From Aldrovandia affinis (lineage: Eukaryota > Chordata > Actinopteri > Notacanthiformes > Halosauridae): a DNA stretch of 64,000 bases. Shown one piece after another: positions 47,801-59,900 of the stretch (positions are counted from its first letter, which is position 1; every line of letters begins with the position of its first letter). The stretch covers positions 1,903,501 through 1,967,500 of the forward strand of contig JAINUG010000174.1 in NCBI GenBank assembly GCA_029706075.1, given 5' to 3'. Below the pieces are notes generated by a model, which was not told the origin of the DNA, searched no databases, and saw nothing but the letters and a program-made list of their open reading frames with translations. The position numbers and the translations under genes are program-made.

Positions 47801-48839
47801 ATGTCAAAAAGAATACAATCTTTAAGGAAACCTACAATTTGTTGTCTGTTTTGTCAGTAAAATGTATTGTTTCTGTATGGCAGTTTGTCAAGGCTTGGTG
47901 GATTGATGTTCTAACCGCGGTTGACTTGTAAGCCGCATAATAAAATAACCCTGAATAGACCCAGCTGAGCAATAGGACGTTTCTCCGACCAGCGCTTATT
48001 GGCTCTCTTTGAAATATGTAATCATAGGAATTTAAGTTCTTGCACTTGCTATGTTGTGTTGTTGCTGTACGGAGGAGAAGGATGCATTTCAAGTCTCATT
48101 TCCTACTTTCCTCAGGGACCTGTAATGAAACTCATCGTTCACCGTGTTTCGGCGACTATCCATTACCCACAAGGCACTGCGCGCCTTTAAGGTGTTCCGT
48201 GCATGTGAATGAGTCTGGTGAGGGAACAATGCCGGCTCATGCAGGGCACGGTGCCAATGTCTGCGGGTTCAGGAATGCCCTCAGAAAGTGGTGGAGTGCT
48301 CATATTAATTCAGGCAGACAGTACCTTTCAAGTGTGCCACCGTTTCCATGGTGACCTTGCCAAGAGGTTGCAGAGTACCCGTCCAGACCCTTTGTGTTCG
48401 CAGATTAGCATTCGACAGATAAGACCCTACTGTCTCAACCTCACAGTTCCAACAGGCCTGGGATGCTGCCGACCCAAGCTCGCGATGTTAAAGCCTGCCC
48501 AATAAGCGGATCTTGTGATAAGAGGCTAAAGAGTTCTCCAGATGTCAGCATTTTTTGTCCTCATACCAAGGGCTTGTGATACATAAATGGGTGGGGGGGG
48601 GGGTGCATGGTGTCCTTTGTGATCGCTAAACACTCACTAAACTCACCAGCTGTAGGCCTAAGAGTGGAAAAACTTTTTGTGGGTTTGCAAAGGGTGACAG
48701 TTTCTCAACGCTTTCAGCATAATGCACAAAGTAATTCATGTGAAGGAGCAGATCAAGCAGACTATTACAGCTTCTTGCATTGACTGATACAGTTTCTCCT
48801 TTCAGCACAGTCTGCTCAAAGACTGCTCCAAGATACTTC

Positions 48840-48905
48840 TTATAACAAATATATATATTATATTATTATTATTAATTCTATTATATATATATATATAAAT
48901 AAATA
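48840..48905. repeat. AT/ATT microsatellite
   Basis: Runs of ATATAT and ATTATT (TATTATTATTATTAATTCTA and flanking TA repeats). Simple sequence only. Confidence 0.85.
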
Positions 48906-50049
48906 AAAACACAAGAGAAAATAAACCTCAATTCCATGTCATTGCTTGTCTGTTTATTGCCCCCATTTTTGTTCACTGCAAAAAAATTAAACGGATATCC
49001 CAGAGGAATTGTTTTCTGCCGTTTACCTAAAGAACTGGGAGTACAGCCAAGTCCGCTATCAGAGGAAGTGCTGCAGAATAACAGCTGTGAGAGCGCCCTC
49101 CCTCTCCCTTGGTCCCCGCCCACTGCCCACTCTTTTTTCTCATGTTTCTCTTCCTCCTAGTCCTCCTTTCCCTCCTATTTTGTCACTTCAGCTGCTTCGC
49201 TATCAGCGCAAAACTGTCTGCCAGCCTCATTATGCACCCAAATGAGTCCCAAAGTGGCAGCTGCAATTATGGGGCGTTTTTTTTCAATGTTCCTAAATAC
49301 ACAATTTGTTCTCAAGATAACCATTTCCAGCAACCTTCCATTTAAACATATGACTTCCATTGGCTGCCCGTCAACGGTCTAGCTTGTGGCTGTAGCGCAA
49401 GTGTTAGAATATTCCAATGAAGCCTATGCCACTGCACATTGTACTGATGCTGAAGTTTTTTAGCGGCCCACAAACAAATTAGGGTCTCTATAATGGCTTC
49501 TGATTGCTGCAGGCAGGTGTCACGCCGTTTTAAGAAACAGCACAAGCTCCCAAAGTCTGCGCTTTGCTTTCCTGATAAATATATATATTTCTAATCCTTG
49601 TCAGATTCTGTTTTTTGACAGTAGGAAGGCCGTCAAAGGCACTTTTTGGAAATTGAGCAGTGTTTATCCTGTCCTTAATGACACAACCATTAAGTACATT
49701 TCCCTCCCCTATGGGATAATATAGATCGATCCTGGAGAGTCTAGCTATGTGAGGTACACACATGCCTTTTAGAAATCATAAATCAGTTATACGGTGCAAG
49801 AATGGCTTTCACGGGAGTGGTTCAGCAGTATCTTGAAAAGAGGGGGAATCTTCGAGTCTTTCAGGCTGGGCCTAATAATAGTGCCTTCCTGTGTCCCCTT
49901 ACGTTGGTGGGTGGGGGTGGGTGTTATGTGGACATGCAAGAAGGTCACGCAGAGTTTCATCCTGTTCTGTATCCATTCCAGATTGATGCTTTTTGGGCAA
50001 CTGTCCCTGGGTTTATTTTACACATGACTTCTTCAACTCTGTCTGGCAT

Positions 50050-50560
50050 GACGCCGCGTATTTGCGCAACGCCACCAATCGGCTGGTAGCGTCTGCCTGT
50101 TGTTCTAGCGAGGTAGGCGCGGGCCCGGGGGCGGGCCGTCAGTCGGTGGGAAAATGGGTGTCGATTGGCGGGACGGCAGGGAGTTTCGGCGGGGGCCGCG
50201 TAGGTTTTGGTGCGCTGCAGAGTAAACAGGCACAGCGTAGGCGACGATCTCCGAAACCGACTCACCTCGGTTTGGCCCCGCGGGTAATTTCCGATGGCAG
50301 CACCTGGCTCTTTACAAGCTCACCTGAGCTGCAAACAGAGCCGCGGTAGACAGACGGCACAAAGGGCACACAAGGCGGGCCACCTCCACTTAGACGGGCC
50401 GGTTGCAGACAGGCGGATTAGGGAGCGACTTGCCTGTCTGGCTGGGAGGGTTCGGCGACATTCACCGGCTCCGGACGTGGGAGGGGCCGTGCGTGAGTTT
50501 CGGCACGCCGTCCCTTTATGTAACTCTTCCCCTCAAGTCGTTTGCGGTGGTTAGCGGTTG
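50050..50560. promoter_or_regulatory. CpG-rich intronic stretch
   Basis: High density of CG dinucleotides (GGCGCGGGCCCGGGGGCGGG near 50117) within otherwise CpG-poor intron. No core promoter motif, CDS or RNA gene recognised. Could be a small CpG island. Confidence 0.35.
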
Positions 50561-50964
50561 TGTGGGAGGGGAGGATCTGATCTCTGGGGGAGGGGGGGTT
50601 CTGCTTGTTTGGTGCTCCAGGTTGCCTCATCCTATCTGGCAGGCACTTCAGCTACGTTTTAGCCTTGCGAGAGAGTTGTAATTAAAGCCCTGACAAGAAG
50701 ATGATCAACTCCCACCACCCTCCGCGGCTTAGCTGCTGGTTTAATAGGATCTGAGCTTCAGTGGAGAAACCGAAAAACAAAAGGAGAACCTGATACTCTT
50801 GCTGCGTGTGCTGCTGGGATGCAAACATCCTGCACTCTGGTCAAAATATGACACAGAAGATGACTTCTGCTTGGGAAAATCGTTATTACTCTTGCCCCCA
50901 CCACCATTATTTTCTTTCCTTTGAGATGGAATTCACCCACCCACGTTCTGAAGACACCCTTATG

Positions 50965-51095
50965 CGCTTCTCGGCAATCTTGTGCCGGCACACCCTCCCC
51001 TCTCCTCCCGGGGCGGACAGCCAAACGCTGCCAGGGCCGGTCTGGCACAATCGGGTTTTCGAACCGCAACCGTGATAGGCAACCCCCTTACCATT
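50965..51095 (-). mobile_element. tRNA-derived SINE fragment, reverse
   Basis: Minus strand reads GGTTGCGGTTCGAAAACCCG (B box), TGTGCCAGACCGGCCCTGGC and GGCTGTCCGCCCCGGGAGG. This is nearly the same wording as the copy at 62790-62947. Confidence 0.65.
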
Positions 51096-52020
51096 CTGGA
51101 AATTTCTCTTAATATGCTGGCAAGGGAAATGACTTTGAGCTTGATGGAAACCTTCTGACAGGCGAGTCAGGCTCCTTCTCTCTGTGTGGTCCGTGTTGGT
51201 TATGTAAACGGCTCTGCGTTTCATTTGAATTATTGAGCTGGCACCTTTCCGTTGGGGCTCGGGATCCATGTGCATCAAAGCCCTGCTGCACACCGCGCCC
51301 CTTCCCCCAGGGTTGAGCTGCTGCTCATAACCCTGACTGGGCAAACGCATCCATATGATCGCGCAATGTGAGCCCACTATTTTGAGCGCAGGATTGACAG
51401 TGGATGGAGAAGGATCGGCAGGTTTCAAAAATCTATTTACTGCGTTCCCTCGGAGAGTATCGACGGGCCGCAAATGGTTTTCGTAGCGACCGTCCGTTAC
51501 GACGAGAGTTTTGTCCCCTGTGTCCCAGCTATTGTATTCATTTCTATTGACGCATGGCGGTGAACACAAACACAGGGCGAAGGTTGAGAACTCAGTTGGT
51601 GTACGACGCGGTGGCGTGGGGACCATCTATCACGGATGAAATGCACGGTGTCGGTGTTGATTTGTGGTCGGTGTGAGGGCAGGATTCCTGTGGGTAGTGG
51701 ATTTATTGGCCCACAGCTGCTTTCTATAACGCGATTCCGTTGGAGCCGCTAACATCTGGCTTGTGCTTTGGCTCCCGCTGACTAGATATCAGAAAGGCAG
51801 ATATTGGGAAAACGAACCAAAAACGGCAATGATGAAGCTTCCGTCACCACCCTCTCGAGCACACTGCTACCAGAGAATTTCTCTCGATGCCAGACCTCTG
51901 AACTGACACCAGAAAAGAATCTTACATTGATAGCAAGGCCCAGTGACTGTTTTGTTTTGTGCATAGTCTGTGGTGTAATTAGGAAGGTGCTTACTTTAAT
52001 AGATAAACATTAACATTTTT

Positions 52021-52060
52021 GGCATTTAGCAGACGTGCTTATCCAGAGCGACTTACAAGA
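52021..52060 (-). repeat. V-type SINE tail, solo fragment
   Basis: GGCATTTAGCAGACGTGCTT then ATCCAGAGCGACTTACAAGA is the reverse of the conserved SINE tail seen at 11135-11172. Only the tail remains. Confidence 0.7.
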
Positions 52061-53963
52061 TGTGCATTAATACACAGTAAGAACAATCGTATAAATAAAT
52101 ATCAATAATATGAGCTCCATGACCTACCCCATATGTATACAAGGTCTACGTCTGGAAGCACACATGAATTTTGATTTGCAAGCTCTTTTTAATGGCAGGT
52201 GAACTTTTCACCTTTTCTTATTTTTTTTGCTTTGTGGTTTTCAGTCTGCCTGTAGTCTAGCGTGGGCCACATGTAAAGGATAGGCATTCCACCAAGGTAA
52301 AAAAAGAAAAGAAAAAAGAATTCCTAGAATGTCATTCTTCGCCAAAAAAACATTGAATTCGTAACAGAAGCTTCAAACGGCATTAGTAGGGCTGTGAGAA
52401 AAATGCTTCTGTCATGATTCGTGATCAGTGTCAGTTCTTCTGACAATACAAGCAGAAGCCTGCCAGTAAATGCTTAGAGATGAAAGATGCATTAATTTAA
52501 GTGTGGTGAGCAATCAATGTTTTCTCCATCTACAGTATTTACTGTCGTGCAACCTTCTGTGCAGGATCATTTCAATACACTGCAGATGGAGAAGCATTCT
52601 TTTCAAGCAGGTCACAAGGACTACAGTGAGCCACTTGTTGTTAGATAATGCCGTAAATACTTGTGTTTTTATGAATCTCATTTTACTGGCATTTACTGAA
52701 TTCATAACATTGTTCGATATGAATTTGTGCAAAAAAATGTTAGAATTTTTACTAAATGGACACTGCTGTCTACTTGCTGCTAAAGCTTTCTCATAGAAAT
52801 ACTGATTATTATACCGACAGAAAACTCCCAATGCCAAACAGACCTAAAAACAAGTACAAGCAGTCCTTCAGTGAAAAGGCCGCCCTGGGGAACTCCGCAA
52901 GTCCTGGACTGCCTGTAATCTTCATCCAAAACAGCAGGGTGGCAGAATTTTCCCCTCTTTACTTGGAAACAATGACTTTGCTTACGTCTAGCTTTGAAAT
53001 CTCACCAGGATTTCCTCCGGCAATAAAACAAATAAGCCAAGGTTGGTTATATAATTATTGAGAGATATTTTCTTGGACAAAAAAAATAATAGTGAAATGT
53101 ACACCCACCGCTAATATAAATACACGATAGGCTTTGGCCTCTCTGCGGTAATCCTGAAGGGTTTTGGCCACATGATCCCTCTTTGTGCTGGCCTGGTTAT
53201 CAGGCTCTGTGCTTGGGAAAAAAATCCCCTTAAAAGTCCCCCCCCCATGATCATGTCCCTTCCCAGATCTCGATCAACACCCTTCCACATCCCGGGTAAC
53301 CGTGCCGGTCACCCTTGCCCTCAACCTGCATGCATTGATTCTATCATTATGTTGTCCTCCGAGCGGCGTTGAACCAATACACTATGCGCATGTGACATTA
53401 AGATTGGCCCTGGTGGAAAACGTTTTTATCACTACTTAGGACCGAAAGAAACAGAGAGCAGAGGCCAAATGTTTGTACTTTGGACCCACGAACTGCCTGT
53501 TATCAATCACCTTTTGTGATATCTTTATTATGTTACCAAAATTATTGGCAAAGATGAATAAACATGTTGTGCTAACAGACTCAAATGCGTCACTACTCAC
53601 TCCTGCATCGACTCAGCGCTGGTCTCACAGTCTAAACCCTCTGTGATGGCAGAAGTCCCTGTGACATCACAATTTATATTTGTGGCATATTGCACATGGA
53701 GGAATGGTGCCATTCAGTTATAAATATTTTTTGAGGGTCAACAAGAGCTTTCATTTAGCATATTTTTTTCCAATTTGTTCTCTGACCAGTGAAATCAGTC
53801 AAATAACTGCACTTTTTCAATAAAACGGCCAGATGTGGGGGAAAGAAGCCTTCTGTAACGGGAGAAAAACAAACAACCTTTGGAAGAGGGGGAAAAACAA
53901 AAACAACAGCAGGTTGGAGCACCGTGGCAAGGCCCAGCATGCCTGTCCTTGAGATATGCCCCC

Positions 53964-53964
<1 letters not shown>

Positions 53965-53987
<23 letters not shown>
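53965..53987. repeat. (TG)11 microsatellite
   Basis: Uninterrupted TG repeat. Degenerate TG/CG-rich sequence continues to about 54100. Confidence 0.9.
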
Positions 53988-53994
<7 letters not shown>

Positions 53995-54727
53995 AGTGCA
54001 TATGAGTGTGCATACAGGCACACCTATGTGTTCATGTCCGCGTGTTGGTGCAAGTATGTTTGCGCATGCTGGCATGCGTGCATGTGTACGCGTACGTACA
54101 TTTTGGCATATATTCTGCTCCCTGATTGGCTGCCACAAAGCGGTCTTGACCTGAGAGCACCATCGGATGGTCACTAAGTCAGAGGGTAATAACTTATACA
54201 TTTTGATTGACATCTGAGGCCATTGAGGAAAAACAAAACGTATTTCAAAAAGCACAATTTTGTCTGACCTCAACACATTTTTCCCCCACAAACATACAGA
54301 TGTAACGCATTATGCGGCGACTATTAAATATTGGCCGAATGCTCGCAAGCCCAAAGTACACAGCAGAGGGCACGGTGGAATGCAGGTTCTTTACCTCAGC
54401 TGACCCCCTCCAAAGTCGTACATGTGTCCTCGGCTATGCCACCTGGAATTCGGCCAATCTCCCTTGAGCTATGTGGGAGAAAAAACAAATAGCATGGTAC
54501 AGGTGAGGCTCCTGAATGCGCAACAGATATTACGATAAGGCGGATCTGGGGCCTGGTCTACGTGGTCTAGGTGCACGTCTTCAGCATCAACTGTAAAGGT
54601 TTCGGAACGCCTCCTCTCGTCTCTCCTTCCCTTTCCCGGGAGGGGCACATTACACTATTGTGCTGTTTTTTTTTTTTCAAACAACCCCTGATGGACACTC
54701 ACAGTACTGCACCCGTTTAAAGGATCC

Positions 54728-54771
54728 CTCATTTACTCAAATGTTGCCTTTATTTTGGCAGTCACCTGTAC
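54728..54771. mobile_element. solo terminal repeat of the second Tc1 family
   Basis: CTCATTTACTCAAATGTTGC...TTTATTTTGGCAGTCACCTG followed by TA matches the right end of the element at 41670-42517. Nothing of the interior is present. Confidence 0.7.
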
Positions 54772-55397
54772 ATATACTGTATATCTTTAAAAAATATATT
54801 ATTATTTTTATGACAGTTAGATAACATACCCTGGATATGATAAGTGTGCCTGATAAGCAAATTAATGATAGTAGTATTCAATATTAATTCAGAGAAATGC
54901 ATGAAGTTTGACCTTATTGCATAACCTGTTCTGAAGCTACAATTTAATATGCCTACATAAACAGACAAAACCCAGCACGGATAATTCTGCAGTGTCGAAA
55001 AACACTGACCGTGACATACTCAGGCCTGGCTGTAACTAGTTAATATGTCATCTGTCAACAGTCTTTTTAATTTAATTGTCACTGTGCTGTGGTGAGCACG
55101 CATCACTATGGAAGGAAGAGGCTCAAGTCGCGATTATAGGGACAGCATTTTGTAAAAGCGATATGGACCGCAACACAACCCGGTCGCACAGCCAGGCCGC
55201 CACCTTGCGGCGCAGCGGTTGGTTCACGCGCCGTCGCGCCAGGGCCAGCTCGGCCGCGATCCCGCCCACTTCAGTCAGAGTGTGCATCCCCTGCAGAGCT
55301 CATTAATAATGCTGCTCACATTGTTGCAACACTCTCGCAGGAACATTGTGTGCCTTTGCATTGAGACGCTGCTGGGATCTGGGATGTGTGCATCGTG

Positions 55398-55628
55398 CAC
55401 GCACACACACATATATACACAAACACACACACACACAAACACACAAACTCACAAAACACACACACACACATATACACAAACACACAGACACACACACAGA
55501 CACACACACACATGCACATATTTTACAACAGTTAAACATACACCCTAGCTAACAAATACAAAGGTGCACTCACACACCTATGAACACACACAGACACACA
55601 CACACACACACACGCATACACATACACT
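55398..55628. repeat. imperfect (CA)n tracts
   Basis: Two CA-rich tracts (55398-55518 and 55583-55628) with ATATA and GACA interruptions, plus a third at 55740-55769 beyond a SINE insertion. Open frames here are simple-sequence artefacts. Confidence 0.9.
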
Positions 55629-55629
55629 A

Positions 55630-55739
55630 TATAATAATAATATAATAATAATAATATATGCCATTTAGCAGACGCTTTTATCCACAGCGACTTACAGTAG
55701 TGAATGCATACATTTTTCAGTATATGTGATCCCAGTGGG
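55630..55739 (-). mobile_element. SINE of the 11033 family, inserted in CA repeat
   Basis: GCCATTTAGCAGACGCTTTT, ATCCACAGCGACTTACAGTA and GAATGCATACATTTTTCAGT followed by ATATGTGATCCCAGTGGGA are the reverse of the middle and tail of the SINE at 11090-11186. An AT-rich tail is on the left. The tRNA head is missing and the CA tract resumes directly at the truncation point. Confidence 0.8.
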
Positions 55740-55769
55740 ACACACACACACACACACACACAAACACAC
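55740..55769. repeat. (CA)n microsatellite
   Basis: About 14 CA units directly abutting the truncated SINE end, then CAAACACACC. Confidence 0.9.
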
Positions 55770-56999
55770 CTTACCTTACTCACAAACAACCCAGCTCCAC
55801 AGATGTTCAAAATCCGATTGTCTGGATTGATTGCATCTCCACCGATTCAGCGGTGATGAACTGATTTCCAGATGCAGTTTAAATCAGAAGTGTGACTGGA
55901 GCAACAGGAAGCGCATCTCTGCTGTGGATGAGGCGTGTGTTCACTGAGCAGCTGGCTCTCGGAGTGAGGAGGCAGCCAGGAGGGGTGTCCCAGGCTGTTA
56001 CAGTAGTAAATCAAGAGCACCATGAAATAAAATGGCATCCGTCGGGCCCGGCGCATCGTCAGGCTCACCTCCATCTTTTATTGCCCAAATCATCTTCATT
56101 TTAAATTGAAGTGCATCTGTCAAGGCAGCCATATGTCAGGGGAGGCTCTTCAGAAAGAGCGTGAGGCATAAAAGGCTGGCACAGGGTTCAGAGCGCTCCA
56201 CCCTGCAGTCCCATTGACAGACCTTGGGTCCGCTCCCCACAGAAGAGAGAGACGTTGTAGACATGCCATTTTTTCACCTACCGTTTTATGGCACTGCCAT
56301 GGGCGGCAATGTTACATTTTCCCTCTCCCTGTTTTTCACATTTGCACATTAGGCCTACATGTTATGTTGATTCATAATGCTAAGACTTACATTTCGTTAA
56401 TTGTTGTTGCATTTGGCCTACATTTTATTTGGGCGATGGGATGATATTTTGTACTGTTATGTGTTTGGAGAGCATCTTTGTGGATAACGTTATCTGATGA
56501 TCGTGATCTGGCCCAGGGATATCAGACTCCAGTTCCGTTGGGCCACAGGGTTTTGTGGTTTCCTTTCAAATCAGTGGCAAATCTAGGCCTTGTAAATGAG
56601 ATGCATGGACTCTTTAGCCTATCAATCACTTCACTTGAGCACTGAAGGGCATACAGTGGGGCCCCTCAGGACAAATCGCTGAATTAGCCTATTATCCAAA
56701 GAATAAATGTTGCTCTTGCAGGCTTCACCACATCCAAAGTAAGTAAAGATTGTTCACTTGTTCAGAAGTCTGTGTTACCAAACTACAAGGAAATGCTTGC
56801 ACGCATTGGTCAGGGGGGATACGCGACAATCCGTGTCTCTTCACGCGACCGCTTAATGAATTTAATGCATTTTTCCAGCGGAAAACGAACGTGCGCTGTA
56901 CGTGTACGCAAATGTTCTCGTACATTTTAAACTAACGGTTGACGGAGGAGGCCCCGGCTCTCTAACCACGATGCCACGCTCAGACTAGTTGATGCCAGA

Positions 57000-59900
57000 T
57001 CTCAGGCGTGTTGGCGCGGTCCCGAGGTGCATTGGAACATCTTCAAAGGGGATTTGACTCTTGCAATTCTGTCGATTGTGAGGGACCTGTGCCGTGCCAG
57101 CATTCCTGGGACGGGCGTTATGTCACCGTGTCGGGCGGTTCTTGGCCACGCGCAAACAGGCCTGTGACGCCAATCGTCAAGGTACACTACAGCGGAATGT
57201 TCGGCCGGAAAATCAAAGAGTCCTGATCTGCGCCGCAGATATGGAATAACGCGTTCTGCAGATCTCCGTCGCTCCACACAGATGTTGTTTGTCCGTATCA
57301 GCCCGCACTGGGCCCTGGCGCTGGATGCAGTGCACGGAGCAGGGGGCACGGATACGTTGTCAACAGCACCAAATTGCACAGCTTTCCTTCTTTCCCCCCC
57401 ACCTCCAGTTCAGCCCGTGGTAATTCCTTTCGCAGGGCTATGAGTAACCGCTTGATTAAAAGAGATTTGACAATTTACGAGTGTACGTGTTTCACGAGAG
57501 TAATTGCCGTCGAGTAGAACGAAAGGAGAAAAGGAACTGATTTGATCGGTATAAATATGCGTTCTTTTATTGGGATTGTTGATGCGGGGCCTGCGAATCA
57601 GTCGTGATTGTCTGCGCGGGATCACAGGAGAGAGGAGAATACGGTTCGATTGCCCATGGAGCTGCGCTCGGGAGCGGTTGCGTGACGTCGGCCCTGGGGC
57701 GCCGTGAAATCGGTTCCATGCCAATGTGCAGTGTGCCAGAGCACAGTCTGTACAGACACTGGCCTCACTGACACTCCTTTGTCTGATCCGATCTGGCTGG
57801 CGCACTCTCGCTTCCTCCCCAAAACTCTGTGAGCACTTCTGCAGGGGGGCACCGGGTGCAGTGACAGGGTCCGCTGACTGTGGGGCGGGCCGGTCATGGG
57901 TCGTGTCCCTTAGAGAGACCGTCCTCCACAGGAAGCCAGGAGGACCATGGGACCACTGTGTCTTTATTCCGCTCGTCACGGCACCCGAACACGGGCTGGG
58001 GACGATGACGTTTTTAGACCCATATCTCTGCATGCGAGTAGCACATTTGGAACGATTCCCACAAAGACACAGGTGATTTCCGCTGTACAAAACCGCACCG
58101 CCGCCGGGTTTGCCCTCCCCCTCCAGAATTCCTGCGGGTTGATCTTGTATGTCAGCCCCCGCAGATGTGGACACGCCGCGTGCTTTCATGCCTCAGAGCG
58201 ATGGGAACCCCTGGGGGCGACCACCGTGTTCCACCGTGTGCCCCGCCCCATGGACTGGGCCAGAACCCCGGGCCTCGGGGGCTCAGCTGTGGGCCTCAGA
58301 AGTAAGGAAAGGAATGGGCTGGGATTACCTCCAATGAGCCTGCCTGGTGCACTCTCCGAAGCATTTATTCGATCAAATCTCTGCCCTCATTCCAGAGCAA
58401 CAAAGAACAACAATGAAAGTGGAAATCACAGAACAAATATGATTTTAATTTGCTGTTTGTGATGGCCCTGCTCTCTCTCCGGGCTACTGTTGCGTTTTGG
58501 TGACGCTTGGCTTTGCGTTTAGAGGCTGCTGGGCAGAAGCGGGGGGGTGGGCTGCCGTGCGTAGTCTGAGATGGTCCTTATATAAAGCTGATGTATGTTT
58601 TATGAACCTGGGGTGGAAAAGGCACCACGGTAAGGCAGTAGAGGAAGGGGGCGCGAGCCCCCCTTACCCCTCTGCAGATGGAGTGAGTTATATAACTGTG
58701 CCGTGACAGTGAGAGTCCACTTCTTCAGGAAGGCTGCGCCGCTCCATGCTCGCACCCACGGGACCCCATTGTGTAACGAGAGGCATCGATTAAAGAGGGC
58801 CCTGACCGGGGTGGGGGTAACACGCTCCGGCACTTTCTTGGGCCCGGGAGGAAGAAACAAAGCGTTATTAATCAGGCCCGTGTGCGGAAACGAGGCTCGC
58901 TCTTACAGGGACGTGGCCACATCTTGACTCATCCGTCAACGCGGCGGCCTCGCGGGGATCGCTTACCGCGCCGGCTATGAGCAGAGTCCGCGGCGGTCCT
59001 CTGCAAATACACGGCCCCTCGTGTGCACGGCTCAGATTTGTTTGTCCTCCTTATGGTGGTGGGGGGGTCCCGGGAAAAGTGCATTCAGCCAGCAGGGGCA
59101 CTGCGCTGACCACTGGGGGTGCCTGGAGAAGCATTATAGACATCAGCTGCCGCATTGCCTTAGGCAACAACAGGAAATTATTTTGCGACATCGGTTCTGG
59201 TCCGCTGTTCTGGCCCGTTTGAAATACTGCGTCGGCTGTAACCTAAACGCAGCACAAACACAACCTGATCTGGTGGTATCGTGCTTTCCGACACGCACAG
59301 ACCGATACATAACGTACAAGGGAGTGTAAGGGCAGTCTTACATGCAGAATGCCATTGCAAATAGCTCCCACTGCTGCTCACGTATAACAACCTTGTCAGG
59401 TAGTTAAAAACAAATAGAGAGGCTGAAAACGGGATTACGCCACACGGACTAGTCTACGGCCGTCATCGCTGACCAGAAGGAATTCCTAATTAGTCAGAGC
59501 ACGGCCACATTGAGTCACTCGGGCGCGATAGAATTCTGGGGCGGTGCAATCATTGTGTTACTGTGGCCAGAGGGTAATGGGATGTGAACAGGCCGCTGTG
59601 GTCATTTCTAGCAGGACTCCCGTGCTGGGTTTTTGGTTTCTGGTTTCACAAACAAACAGTGCTGGACAGCTTCCCTGAGAGAAATAAGTTATCCTCGACT
59701 AATGGACTAATGTTTTTTGTGTGTTATTGCTTTTCCAGCAGGAGCGGGGTGGATATTAAATCACTTTCGCTGTCCCAACCGAGCTGTCATTTGGAAAGCA
59801 GGCACAACATGTTCACCCGTAAGCTGGAGCTGTGTGTGCATGCCTGTAATTCTTGCATCCCGTTGGAGTGTTCCGAGACTGTGACTGATCGATGTCAGCC

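Larger units (their letters stand above)
42520..57000 (+). other. tsc22d3: tsc22d3 intron 1, middle part
   Basis: No exon was recognised. Contents that can be named: 10-bp triplet (44821-44848), poly(A) and poly(T) runs (45786, 46251), AT microsatellite (48840-48900), G run (48592-48604), a CpG-rich 0.5 kb stretch (50.05-50.56 kb), SINE copies, a TG tract and CA tracts, each small. 'Acttctgtgacactg' occurs twice (about 45908 and 46061) in a stretch that may be an unnamed repeat. Confidence 0.5.

Noticed and set aside
50907-51626. 239-codon minus-strand frame
   Set aside because: Partly inside a reverse SINE (50965-51095); the remainder is unrecognised and probably chance.
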